A stretch of DNA of 58,998 bases from Verrucomicrobiota bacterium (GTDB lineage Bacteria; Verrucomicrobiota; Verrucomicrobiia; Limisphaerales; UBA1100), in contig JAOLZA010000007.1 in assembly GCA_028343615.1 (NCBI GenBank), forward strand, positions 1-58,998. Reading direction: 5' to 3'. Shown piece after piece: positions 8,866 to 18,034 of the stretch (position 1 is the first letter of the stretch; each line of letters starts with the position of its first letter). The notes beneath the pieces were generated by a model. It was not told the origin of the DNA, ran no database searches, and was given only the letters and a program-made list of their open reading frames with translations. Position numbers and translations under genes: made by a program.

Positions 8866-10000
8866 ATGCGCACGTTTTTTGTGACTCTAGCCTGTATTAT
8901 TGCTTTAAATCTTCAGGCGGCTCCTAAGGAGTTGTTCGTTTATATTGGCACCTACACCAAAACCGAGGCGCAGGGGATTCATTGGCTTAAATTGGAAATG
9001 GCAACGGGCAAGCTTACGGCGGTTGGCAAATTAGCCGGGCAAAAGAACCCTTCATTCCTCGCCATCCACCCCAATAAGAAATTTCTCTATGCGGTTAATG
9101 AGATTGGTAATTACAAGGGCGAGAAAGCCGGAGGGGTGAGTGCGTATTCAATTAATCCAAAGACTGGTGCGTTGACGTTTCTCAACCAGCAATCCTCCAA
9201 GGGGGGGGGCACCATGTCATCTGGTGGTGGATGCCACCGGCCAAAATATCCTTGTGGCCAACTATACCGGCGGCAGTGTGGCTTGTTTGCCGATCTCACG
9301 AAAAGGGCGTTTACGTAAAGCTTCCTCGTTTATGCAGCATGAGGGTTCAAGCGTATTGAAACCTCGGCAAGCTGCTCCACATGGTCATTCCATTAATGTT
9401 TCACCGGGCAACAAGTTTGCGCTGGCGGCAGATCTCGGTCTAGATAAGATTTTGGTTTACGGTTTTAACGCGAAAGGCGGCAAGTTGGCCCCAGCAGGTT
9501 TCGCCAGGGTAACTCCCGGTGCTGGTCCCCGGCATTTTGCGTTTCATCCAAACGGCAAATTTGCTTACGTGATTAATGAGATCACGCTTACTGTTACTGC
9601 CTTTGGATGGGATGAAGCGAAGGGTAAACTAAGCGAGTTACAAACCATTACGACGTTACCAGTGGAACCAGGGAAGGGGATGAGCACGGCGGAAGTACAG
9701 GTGCATCCGAGCGGGAAGTTTTTGTACGGCTCCAATCGCGGGCATAACACGATTGCGGTATTCAGCATCAATGGAAAGACCGGCAAGCTAAAGGCGATTC
9801 AACATCAGTCCACGCTGGGTAAAACACCCCGTAATTTCAGCATCGACCCCACAGGAAAATTTCTAATTGTCGCCAATCAATCCAGCGGTGATGTTTTTAC
9901 ATTTCTTATTAACCAAGATACCGGCGAGCTGAAATCCACCAGCCATTCAGTCAAGGTGCCCATGCCGGTTTGTGTTAAGTTTTTGGATTTAGGTGAATGA
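8866..10000 (+). CDS. Lactonase-family beta-propeller protein, split by a +1 shift in a G9 tract
   Basis: Two overlapping frames together make one protein of the 7-bladed 6-phosphogluconolactonase/YbhE family. The first part (from 8866) has a signal peptide and the family start KELFVYIGTYTK. The second resumes at PCHLVVDATGQN and runs through repeated blade motifs (PNGKFAYVINE, PSGKFLYGSNRG, PTGKFLIVANQ) to the stop at 10000. The break falls at nine consecutive G (9201-9209): eight would keep the frame and give SSKGGAPCHL. As read, the first frame ends at 9318 after about 115 correct residues. The cause may be a sequencing error, a phase-variable tract or a true mutation. If intact, about 377 residues; it would hydrolyse a sugar lactone or be a non-enzymatic secreted propeller. 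Confidence 0.85.
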
Positions 10001-10003
10001 GGG

Positions 10004-10756
10004 TTAGAGGAACTGTCTGCGGTACTGCAGCGGCGTCAGACCCATGGCTTTCTTGAACTGCAGGGTGAAAGAGCTTTGGTCGTAAAATCCAAGATCGACC
10101 GCGATGCTGCCAATGTTCAGGTCGGGTTGCATCAACAAATCGCACGATTCATTTATGCGCAGCTTGATGAGGTACTGCTGTGGGGTGAGGTTAAAGTGAT
10201 TCTGAAAACGTCGCTCAAATTGTCGCAACGAGATCCCGCTCATTTCGGCCAATTGACGGATGGACAGCTTTTCGCTAAATTTAGCATGCAAATGGTTCAT
10301 CACGCGGGCCATGCTTTGCTGTCCAGAGAATAATTCGCGGCGTTGATGATAGTCCTGAATGATGCCCATCACACCGAGAACCTGATTGGTCTTTGAGAGG
10401 ATGGGGTATTTTGAGGTGATAAACCACGACGGGATGCCTTGGCGGTTGAGGAAAATCTCCACAATCTTGGTGGCCGGCTTGCGGCGTTCCATGATTTGCA
10501 GGTCATCACGACGGAATTTCTCCGCCAACCGGCGTGGCAGCAGGTCGAAATCGGTGTGGCCAATCAGATCCTCCTCTTTTTCAAATTCATACAACTCAAC
10601 CAAATACTGATTGGCAGCCAAAAGCACCCCTTCGCGATCCTTGGCAAAAAATGAGACATTTTCAATACAGTCGAAAAGATGATAGACTGGAGAGGCCGAA
10701 ATGAGCGTGTTCAATAAAATACGTCGCTGTTTTTGAATGTACTTTGCGCTTTTCAT
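10004..10756 (-). CDS. PAS-AraC transcriptional regulator
   Basis: From the ATG at 10756 the protein has 250 residues; further upstream in-frame starts would add an unlikely Cys- and His-rich leader. Residues about 25-130 are a PAS sensor domain (FFAKDREGVLLAANQ, IGHTDFDLLP, GIIQDYHQRRE). Residues about 150-250 form a complete AraC double helix-turn-helix (IRQLAEMSGISLRQFERRF, then IGSIAVDLGFYDQSSFTLQFKKAMGLTPLQYRR). No transmembrane segment is present, so it should sense a cytoplasmic ligand and bind DNA. It is divergent from the PSD1 cytochrome gene with 125 bases between, and probably regulates itself and that pair; this target is inferred from position. It ends 3 bases from the end of the convergent lactonase gene. 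Confidence 0.92.
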   Translation of the reverse strand: MKSAKYIQKQRRILLNTLISASPVYHLFDCIENVSFFAKDREGVLLAANQYLVELYEFEKEEDLIGHTDFDLLPRRLAEKFRRDDLQIMERRKPATKIVEIFLNRQGIPSWFITSKYPILSKTNQVLGVMGIIQDYHQRRELFSGQQSMARVMNHLHAKFSEKLSIRQLAEMSGISLRQFERRFQNHFNLTPQQYLIKLRINESCDLLMQPDLNIGSIAVDLGFYDQSSFTLQFKKAMGLTPLQYRRQFL

Positions 10757-10881
10757 GTATAAAACTGGGTTGGAGACGATTGCCATCGCATGTCGTATTA
10801 ATAATAAAAAATGCCGAAATAATGCAAGACAGGTTTTCCCAAACAAGGTATGTTCGTGGTGTTCAGAGAATAACCAAACCA
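10757..10881. promoter_or_regulatory. Divergent control region of the PAS-AraC gene and the PSD1 operon
   Basis: The 125 bases between the two divergent starts are AT-rich in the middle (tattaataataaaaaatg near 10796-10813), which suits promoter melting regions. Two loosely similar segments with TGCC followed by ATG lie at about 10783-10795 and 10811-10827; they could be an AraC-type direct repeat, but the match is weak. No clear -35/-10 pair and no Shine-Dalgarno before the ATG at 10882 could be assigned. Confidence 0.3.
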
Positions 10882-13839
10882 ATGAAATACTGGTCACGAT
10901 TGTTGATGTGCGTGCTGGCGATGCCTATGGTGTTGTCAGCACAAGAGTTGTCCGACGCGGCAAAGGTTGAGTTTTTTGACCAGAAGGTTTACGCGATACT
11001 CAAGGATAATTGCTTTAAGTGCCACGGCGGGGAGAAGAAGCTTAAGGGGCAATTTCGCCTTACCAGCCGAGAGGGATTGCTTGCGGGTGGCGAGATTGGA
11101 CCGGCCATCAATCTCAAGGAGCCTCAGAAAAGCTTGCTGCTTGATATGCTTTCCTATCGCGATGGCGATCACGAGATGCCGCCCAAAGCCAAGCTGCCGC
11201 AGGCGCAGATCGACATCCTCACGCAATGGGTCAAGCTGGGTGCACCGTTTAATCCTAAGCTGGAAATCGCTGGCAACGATGTGCCGCACAAGCTGCCCAA
11301 CACACAGATTAACGCCCGCACCAAAGCGTACTGGGCCTACCAGAAAATCGAACACCCACCAACGCCCAAGGTGGCCAATGACGATTGGGGCCGCAGTGCT
11401 ATCGATGCATTTGTGTTCGATCGGTTGGCGCGCAATAAACTTACGCCCAACGGCCCAGCCGACAGACGCCAACTCATCCGCCGTGCGTATTATGACCTTA
11501 TTGGCCTTCCACCTTCACCCGAAGAGGTGGCGACCTTTATAAAAGATAGCTCGCCCAATGCTTTTGGAAAAGTCATCGATCGACTTCTCGCCATGCCGCA
11601 GTACGGCGAGAAGTGGGGTCGCCACTGGCTTGATCTCGTCCGCTTCGCCGAAACAAATGGCTACGAGCGCGACAGCAAAAAAGACCTCATTTGGAAGTAT
11701 CGTGATTACGTGATCCGCGCTTTTAATGAGGACAAGCCGTACGACCGGTTCATCATGGAACAAATCGCTGGTGATGAATTACCGGACAAGACGGGCGACT
11801 CCATTACGGCCACCGGTTTTTATCGCCTCGGTATATGGGATGATGAGCCAGCCGATCGTCCCCTGGCGCGCTATGACTATCTCGATGACATTCTGCGCAC
11901 CGCAAGTGAGACATTCCTTGGCATGACTGTTGGTTGCGCGCGCTGCCATGATCATAAGATCGACCCTATTCCGCAGAAGGATTACTACTCACTATTGTCT
12001 TTCTTTAGCGACATTTCGCCGCACGGCAAGGGTAAGACCAATCATGTGCCCATCACCGGGGCGAAGGCTAAAGCGGAGATGGAAACGAAACGTGCCGGGC
12101 AACAGAAGCAAATCCAGCACATTCGGGCCAAGATTGATCCAATCGAGGAACAGTTGCTCGACGAGTTGGCCAAGAAGAATCCTTCTCTCAGGGATAAGGC
12201 TCCCAAGGATACTAAGAAATTGAATAACCCGTATGCCCTGCCGGATGCCTCACGTGGCAAAGGGCAAATCTGGGAATACACCTTTGCGAAGCCCGGTGAC
12301 AACTGGTTTGAAATTGCCTTTGACGATCAATCTTGGGAAAAAGATTGGTCTGGATTCGGAACGCGAGGCACGCCCGGTAGTCACGTCCGTACGGAGTGGA
12401 GAACGAGCGATATTTGGTTGCGAAAGGATTTCCGCCTTGTGGAAATTCCCGGCAAGCTTGTCCTGCGTATTCACCATGATGAGGATGCGCAAGTTTACAT
12501 GAACGGCAAACTCGTTAAGACCCTCACCGGACACAGCAACCGTTACATTGACATGGATATTACTGAGGCCTCTCTGGATGTGCTTCAGACTGGTCGCAAC
12601 ACGATTGCCATTCACTGCAAACAAACCACTGGCGGGCAGTACATCGATGCCGGATTGTTGGTCGACTACAATATTACCCCGGTTCCACTTCTCGCTCGAT
12701 TACACGGCAAGGCCATTCTGGGTGATGTTAAGTTGGCTGAATACAATCAGTTGCATCAGCAGCTCACCACGCTTGAGCAACAGAAGCTAGAGGTGAAGGA
12801 AGAGTTTGCTATGGCTGTTGGTGAACGAGGTCGACAAAAGACCTGGGTGCTCAAGCGAGGGAATCCACAGCTTCAGGGCGAAGAAGTTGTTCCTGCATTC
12901 CCGCAGATTCTCGGCACATCTGAAGTGAAGATTCCTGAGGGTTATGATACTGGAAAGACTTCCGGTAAACGTCGTGTCTTGGCCGATTGGATCGCAAGCA
13001 AGAACAACCCAATGACTGCCAAGGTGATGGCCAATCGTCTCTGGCAACATCATTTTGGTCGTGGCATTGTGCGGAGCTCGAATAATTTTGGCCATATTGG
13101 TGATCAACCCACGCATCCAGAGTTACTTAACTGGCTAGCCGCCGAGTTAGTTGACGGCGGGTGGAAACTCAAGCGCATGCATAAGCTCATCATGATGAGT
13201 CGCACATATCAAATGGCTTCCAGCGGGAATCAAGCAGCACTCGCCGCTGACCCGAACAACGACTTCTTTTGGCGGTTTGATATGCGCCGTCTCGCCGCCG
13301 AGGAAATCCGTGACTCGATTCTCACCCTTACCGGCGAGTTGAATTTAAAAATGACGGGTCCAAGTATTTACACCGAGATTCCTGCCGAGGTAGCCAAAAC
13401 CGCTTCGCGTCCCGGTGCCGCATGGGGCCGCAGCTCTAAGGAAGACGCAGTTCGCCGTAGTGTTTATATTTTTGTCAAACGATCCTTACACGAGCCGTTC
13501 CTCGCTTCTTTCGATTGGGCGGACACTGACAACACCTGTGATGTTCGTTTCGTCACCACTGTTCCCACACAGACGCTCACGATGATGAATAGCAAATTTC
13601 TCAACGATTCTGCTGAGAAGTTGGCCGCGCGCTTAGAGAAAGAGCAACCGAACGACACTTCTGCCCAAGTCATTCGTGCCATTACTCTCGCCACCAGCCG
13701 TCCTGCTACAAAAGAAGACGTGGCTGATGGGCTGAAGCTCATCGAACATTTTACTAAAAATGGCATCGATAGGAATAAAGCCCTGCAGCGCTTCTGTTTG
13801 CTGGTGCTAAATTTAAACGAATTTGTCTATCTCGACTAA
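10882..13839 (+). CDS. PSCyt1/PSCyt2/PSD1 (DUF1549-DUF1553) multidomain cytochrome c protein
   Basis: The ATG at 10882 begins a signal peptide (MKYWSRLLMCVLAMPMVLSA) and gives 985 residues. Residues 25-105 carry a PSCyt1 haem motif C-F-K-C-H (44-48). PSCyt2/DUF1549 follows from about 170, with a second C-A-R-C-H at 352-356 and the family segment DHKIDPIPQKDYY. Residues about 459-596 are an inserted beta-sandwich (FDDQSWEKDWSGFG, RKDFRLVEIPGKLVLRIHHDEDAQVYMNG) like the galactose-binding modules of beta-galactosidases. DUF1553/PSD1 spans about 690-985. The function of this PVC-typical family is not established; an extracytoplasmic redox or glycan-binding role is inferred. The DUF1501 gene follows after 31 bases, the usual pairing. 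Confidence 0.93.
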   Translation: MKYWSRLLMCVLAMPMVLSAQELSDAAKVEFFDQKVYAILKDNCFKCHGGEKKLKGQFRLTSREGLLAGGEIGPAINLKEPQKSLLLDMLSYRDGDHEMPPKAKLPQAQIDILTQWVKLGAPFNPKLEIAGNDVPHKLPNTQINARTKAYWAYQKIEHPPTPKVANDDWGRSAIDAFVFDRLARNKLTPNGPADRRQLIRRAYYDLIGLPPSPEEVATFIKDSSPNAFGKVIDRLLAMPQYGEKWGRHWLDLVRFAETNGYERDSKKDLIWKYRDYVIRAFNEDKPYDRFIMEQIAGDELPDKTGDSITATGFYRLGIWDDEPADRPLARYDYLDDILRTASETFLGMTVGCARCHDHKIDPIPQKDYYSLLSFFSDISPHGKGKTNHVPITGAKAKAEMETKRAGQQKQIQHIRAKIDPIEEQLLDELAKKNPSLRDKAPKDTKKLNNPYALPDASRGKGQIWEYTFAKPGDNWFEIAFDDQSWEKDWSGFGTRGTPGSHVRTEWRTSDIWLRKDFRLVEIPGKLVLRIHHDEDAQVYMNGKLVKTLTGHSNRYIDMDITEASLDVLQTGRNTIAIHCKQTTGGQYIDAGLLVDYNITPVPLLARLHGKAILGDVKLAEYNQLHQQLTTLEQQKLEVKEEFAMAVGERGRQKTWVLKRGNPQLQGEEVVPAFPQILGTSEVKIPEGYDTGKTSGKRRVLADWIASKNNPMTAKVMANRLWQHHFGRGIVRSSNNFGHIGDQPTHPELLNWLAAELVDGGWKLKRMHKLIMMSRTYQMASSGNQAALAADPNNDFFWRFDMRRLAAEEIRDSILTLTGELNLKMTGPSIYTEIPAEVAKTASRPGAAWGRSSKEDAVRRSVYIFVKRSLHEPFLASFDWADTDNTCDVRFVTTVPTQTLTMMNSKFLNDSAEKLAARLEKEQPNDTSAQVIRAITLATSRPATKEDVADGLKLIEHFTKNGIDRNKALQRFCLLVLNLNEFVYLD

Positions 13840-13870
13840 TTTACTGAAATCTTTTAACTAAAACAAACTC

Positions 13871-15346
13871 ATGGCGAACATTGACAAACCAGCAAACACG
13901 TTTTGTGGACAGACCTCGCGGCGCGAATTTTTGCACCAAGTTGGTGGGGGCTTCTCTTCTTTAGCTCTCACCGGAATGATGGCGGGGGATGGTTTCCTCG
14001 CTAATCAAGCGATGGCAGCAGACGGCAAGACGCCGTGGGCCAATCCGCTTGCACCCAAGAAGCCGCCGTTGCCGGCAAAAGCGAAGCATGTGATTTTTTT
14101 GTTTATGTATGGTGGCCCAAGCCACATGGATACGTTTGATTACAAGCCCGAGCTCTACCCGTTGGACGGTAAGACGATAGACGTTAAAACTTTTGGGCGC
14201 GGCGGGAAAAAGAAAGGTGGCCGTGTGGTCGGCCCGAAATGGAAATTTAAAAAATACGGTCAATGTGGCAAACAGATAAGCGACCTTTTCCCGCACGTTG
14301 GCCAGCAAGCGGACAAGATTGCCTTCCTGCATTCAATGACGGCCGATTCGCCCATCCATGGCTCAGCGATGTTGATGATGAATTCGGGTCACTTGCTCAG
14401 TGGTAAACCTTCCTTGGGTTCGTGGGTGAATTACGGCCTTGGCAGTGAAAATGAAAACCTGCCCGGATATGTCGTGATGCTCGACCCCACCGGTGGCCCT
14501 ATAAGTGGTGCGAAAAATTGGACGAGCGGCTACATGCCCGCCGCGTATCAGGGTGTTACTGTGAACGCTAGCGGCACACCGATTCTTGATTTGAAAAACG
14601 CGCGAGGGATGAAGCGTGATGAACAGCGTACAATGCTTGATGCGTTGGGCCGCTTCAACAACCGCCATCTCAGCACACGTACGGACAACTCCAATCTTGC
14701 TGCCCGCATTGCCAGCTACGAGCTGGCGTATAAAATGCAAATGAGCGCACCTGAGGCGGTGGATTTTGATAGTGAACCGGGTCATATCCAACAACTTTAT
14801 GGCCTTGATCAAAAACGCACGCAGGATTTCGGCCGTAAATGTTTACTTGCACGTCGGCTTGTGGAGCGCGGCGTCCGGTTTATCCAAATTTATAGCGGTG
14901 GCAATCACAACGATGCGAACTGGGACGCCCACGGTGACCTCGAGAAAAACCATAACTACCATGCCGGTAATACCGATCAACCGATTGCCGGTTTATTGAA
15001 GGACCTCGAACAACGTGGGTTGCTGGATGAGACACTTATCGTTTGGGGCGGCGAATTTGGCCGCCAACCCACTGCCGAATATGCCAAAGGTACTGGCCGA
15101 GATCATAATAGCTACGGTTTCACAATGTGGATGGCCGGTGGCGGCATCAAAGGCGGCATTAGTGTTGGCAAGACCGACGAACTCGGTGCGGCTGCCGTGG
15201 AAGACCGATTCCACGTGAAAAATCTTCACGCAACGGTCTTGACTCAGCTCGGCTTCGACCCCAATGAACTGAGCTACTTTTACCGAGGCCTCGACCAAAG
15301 ATTAGTCGGCGTGGAAGGAGCTGAACCGATTAAGCAAATTATTTAG
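13871..15346 (+). CDS. Tat-exported DUF1501 protein
   Basis: A 491-residue protein with a twin-arginine signal (SRREFLHQVGGGFSSLALTG) near residues 16-40. The remainder matches the DUF1501 family, an alkaline-phosphatase/sulfatase-fold relative: HVIFLFMYGGPSHMDTFDYKP, SDLFPHVGQQADKIAFLHSM, FGRKCLLARRLVERGVRFIQI, and the late metal-site-like segments GGEFGRQPTAE and GRDHNSYGFTMWMAGGG. It lies 31 bases after the PSD1 cytochrome gene and is presumably in one transcript with it; the two families are companions in planctomycetes and verrucomicrobia. The biochemical role is unknown, but Tat export implies folding, possibly with a metal cofactor, before translocation. Confidence 0.93.
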   Translation: MANIDKPANTFCGQTSRREFLHQVGGGFSSLALTGMMAGDGFLANQAMAADGKTPWANPLAPKKPPLPAKAKHVIFLFMYGGPSHMDTFDYKPELYPLDGKTIDVKTFGRGGKKKGGRVVGPKWKFKKYGQCGKQISDLFPHVGQQADKIAFLHSMTADSPIHGSAMLMMNSGHLLSGKPSLGSWVNYGLGSENENLPGYVVMLDPTGGPISGAKNWTSGYMPAAYQGVTVNASGTPILDLKNARGMKRDEQRTMLDALGRFNNRHLSTRTDNSNLAARIASYELAYKMQMSAPEAVDFDSEPGHIQQLYGLDQKRTQDFGRKCLLARRLVERGVRFIQIYSGGNHNDANWDAHGDLEKNHNYHAGNTDQPIAGLLKDLEQRGLLDETLIVWGGEFGRQPTAEYAKGTGRDHNSYGFTMWMAGGGIKGGISVGKTDELGAAAVEDRFHVKNLHATVLTQLGFDPNELSYFYRGLDQRLVGVEGAEPIKQII

Positions 15347-15411
15347 GTCAGATATTAGTCCGGAATCCCTGAAATTGTGGTCGGTCGTTGGCTGGTAGTA
15401 ACTGATGATTT

Positions 15412-16632
15412 CTAATCAGGAGGATTCTCTTCCACAAGTCGAGCAGTGAAAAGTAGAATCATCCAACCAGCCGTTCCAACTCCGAAGAATATTTTCGCCA
15501 TTAGAGATATGGCGGCCCAGTTGGTATTGCCGTTCTCAACGACAAGTGACAGCGCTAAGAGGCAAGTCGCAAAGGCCAATCGACCGGCCAAACTTTGAAC
15601 GGAAAGATAAGTAGCCCGAAGGTTTGTTCGTATGCGCTCATTCACAGCCTCGCTTAAAGGCGCCATATATAGCCCTTTGGGAACATTCCGAAATAACAAA
15701 ACAAGCACAACCGCGGGATGTAAAAGCAATGCAGCGGGAAGGAAAAGAAGGTTCTGGAGTAGAACCGAAAGAAGAAAGGTTTTTCGAAGACCAAAGCGGC
15801 GACGAAACTTCATGCTCCTTGCTGCTACCCACGAACCTATCAGCATAACAATGAGCGCATGTATACCGGTGATTATTGGGCTTTTATTTAGTTCTTTATC
15901 ATCACTGTGCCATAAAAGATCTATATAGGGCTGGTACAACTCGTAGGGGACATGAACGAGCACTATGGAAAGTACCGCAACTCCCAGTAGCCAAGCTAGG
16001 CTGTAATCCCGCAACTGGCTCAGGGTGTTTCCAAGCTGCTTTCCAAAACTCACGTTTGAGCGCTGACTGGATTTTGTGGGCTCCACGCAAGCCATCATCA
16101 ATCCAGCCGCGATTGTCGCGCCGACGGCTGAGAAGGCGAATGGCAGAGAAAGTTCATACGTCCCAGCAAAACCCCCGATGAGTGCAGCAATGCCCGCTGC
16201 ACGCAGGTTCAAGCTCGCCACGCGAGCTTCTGCATCGCCAAATTGACCAGTGATCCCGAGTGACTGGTGGGAGTCGAAATGAAAAGAGGCATCAGTTCCC
16301 GACTTGAAGGCGAATCCGGCAGCCATCAGAACTTTGGCCAAAGCAAACAATTCAAAGTTGGTGCCCGTAAAAAAAAGTAAATAAGAACAAGTCAATAAGA
16401 GAGATGAGATAATTAGGGTAGGCTTTCGTCCGAGCCGATCAGAGAAATACCCCGACGGCACTTCCAGAATAACCACAGCCAAAAAATAGATGCCCTCCAG
16501 CTGTAACACTTGCTCTAAAGGGAGTTTACTCGAAAATAAAAGAAAGAAGACAGGTGCAAAAAAAAGGGCCTCCAGCACCATGGAGAACCACGGATAGAGC
16601 TTCAGATTTCGCTCCAGGTCCCGTTGTGACAT
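15412..16632 (-). CDS. MFS transporter of unknown substrate
   Basis: A 406-residue inner-membrane protein with about 11-12 hydrophobic segments. The MFS loop 2-3 motif is visible at residues 61-74 (GYFSDRLGRKPTLI), and a central charged loop (about 190-215) divides two halves. The length is normal. It is convergent with the DUF1501 gene (65 bases apart) and lies downstream of the zinc dehydrogenase gene on the same strand (114 bases), so co-transcription is possible but not shown. The base composition is somewhat more AT-rich than the flanking genes. No substrate-specific motif was recognised; a drug or metabolite exporter is as likely as a sugar porter. Confidence 0.85.
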   Translation of the reverse strand: MSQRDLERNLKLYPWFSMVLEALFFAPVFFLLFSSKLPLEQVLQLEGIYFLAVVILEVPSGYFSDRLGRKPTLIISSLLLTCSYLLFFTGTNFELFALAKVLMAAGFAFKSGTDASFHFDSHQSLGITGQFGDAEARVASLNLRAAGIAALIGGFAGTYELSLPFAFSAVGATIAAGLMMACVEPTKSSQRSNVSFGKQLGNTLSQLRDYSLAWLLGVAVLSIVLVHVPYELYQPYIDLLWHSDDKELNKSPIITGIHALIVMLIGSWVAARSMKFRRRFGLRKTFLLSVLLQNLLFLPAALLLHPAVVLVLLFRNVPKGLYMAPLSEAVNERIRTNLRATYLSVQSLAGRLAFATCLLALSLVVENGNTNWAAISLMAKIFFGVGTAGWMILLFTARLVEENPPD

Positions 16633-16746
16633 TTTATTTATCGACTGAAATGGTTTAACCCTTAGCCATCTTTAGGTAAACATAGGTGAAAAGCAGGAAT
16701 GTTGTGATACTAAATTTTAAAATATTTGGCGTCAGATGAAAGAAAG

Positions 16747-17787
16747 CTAGGGTCCTGTCGGCTGCAGAATTACTTTCATCAACCCGGCTTCGGTGGCGTA
16801 GAGACGGTCGAACCATTCGGGGCCTTCGTCCAGCGTGGCCTTGGCACTAATGAGAGGATCGACCTTGATGACGCCGCTGGAAAGGAGATCGATGCATTCG
16901 AGGTATTCGCCGTTAGAACCGCAGGTACCGTAAATAGTCAGTTCGCGCGTCACAACCGATTGCAGCGGAAAATCAACCTTGGAAGCAAGGTTTCCAATGA
17001 GGGTAACAGATCCACCCTTACGAGTGCTTTCAATAGCGGTCTGCACGGTATGTGTTGCTCCTACGACTTCCATCGCGATGTCAGCACCATCGCCGCCAGT
17101 TGCTTCTTGAATGCTCTGAACGGCGTCGGTGTGATTAGGGTTAATGCAGATTTCTACACCGAGATCTTTTGCTAATGACAGTTTCTCTTCATCCAAATCG
17201 ACGGCAATAACCTTGCCGCAACCGGCGGCCTTCAAAGCCTGCACAACTAGCAGTCCGATCATGCCCGCACCGACTACTACAGCAGTGTCGCCTACCGCGA
17301 TAGGCGTGCGCTTCACCGCATGTACTGCCACGGAGACCGGCTCGATCATTGCAGCGTGCTCAAAGGCGAGGTTATCTGGCATAGGATAAATAATGTGTTC
17401 GGGAACAACTGCGTACTCGGCGAAGCAACCATGCTGCCGGTAATCATCACAGGAAACGCCCAAGACACGGCGGTCATCGCACAGATTCATTTGCCCACGT
17501 TCGCAAAAACCGCATTGGTTACACGACACCATTGAGTCAAACGTGACGCGGTCACCCCTCTTTAGCTTAGTGACTGCACTGCCAGTGTTGGACACTACAC
17601 CACTCGCTTCGTGGCCCATGATAAGCGGAGGGATGCGCCGCCCGCTGGAGCCATCAAAACCATGGATATCGCTGCCACAAATACCGCATGCCTTGATCTG
17701 AATCAGCACGTCGTGCTCACCAAACTCCGGTTCGGGCATATCAGTAACGGTCAGTTTCTTGTATTCTTCGAGCAGCAGTGCCTTCAT
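16747..17787 (-). CDS. Zinc-dependent medium-chain alcohol/polyol dehydrogenase
   Basis: A 346-residue medium-chain dehydrogenase. Catalytic zinc ligands are Cys37 (GICGSD) and His59-Glu60 (MGHEASG); structural zinc ligands are Cys89, Cys92, Cys95 and Cys103. The Rossmann motif VVGAGMIGLL is followed by an acidic residue at the end of the second strand (VDLDEEKL), which favours NAD over NADP. The closest families by eye are sorbitol, L-threonine and galactitol-1-phosphate 5-dehydrogenases. It would oxidise a sugar alcohol or secondary alcohol in the cytoplasm. The upstream 247 bases to the next gene contain no other gene. The exact substrate cannot be assigned. Confidence 0.92.
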   Translation of the reverse strand: MKALLLEEYKKLTVTDMPEPEFGEHDVLIQIKACGICGSDIHGFDGSSGRRIPPLIMGHEASGVVSNTGSAVTKLKRGDRVTFDSMVSCNQCGFCERGQMNLCDDRRVLGVSCDDYRQHGCFAEYAVVPEHIIYPMPDNLAFEHAAMIEPVSVAVHAVKRTPIAVGDTAVVVGAGMIGLLVVQALKAAGCGKVIAVDLDEEKLSLAKDLGVEICINPNHTDAVQSIQEATGGDGADIAMEVVGATHTVQTAIESTRKGGSVTLIGNLASKVDFPLQSVVTRELTIYGTCGSNGEYLECIDLLSSGVIKVDPLISAKATLDEGPEWFDRLYATEAGLMKVILQPTGP

Positions 17788-18034
17788 GTAAGAGCGCTGA
17801 TAGTATTCTGTGGAGCCTCTGCCAGCAAAGGCTTTTCATCATTTGGGAAATTTGATTTAAGCTGCTGACTGCTTCCATGAATAAGATTGTGACACTGATT
17901 CTTGAAAATAAATAAAAATGGATATCCATAATAAAGCCTAATATAGGCCCTAGATTCCCTGCTCATCTGTGTTCAAAAAACCCCTTTAAAATTTGGGTTT
18001 ATCTTGTACAGTCCCCGTCTGACATCCTGTGAAA

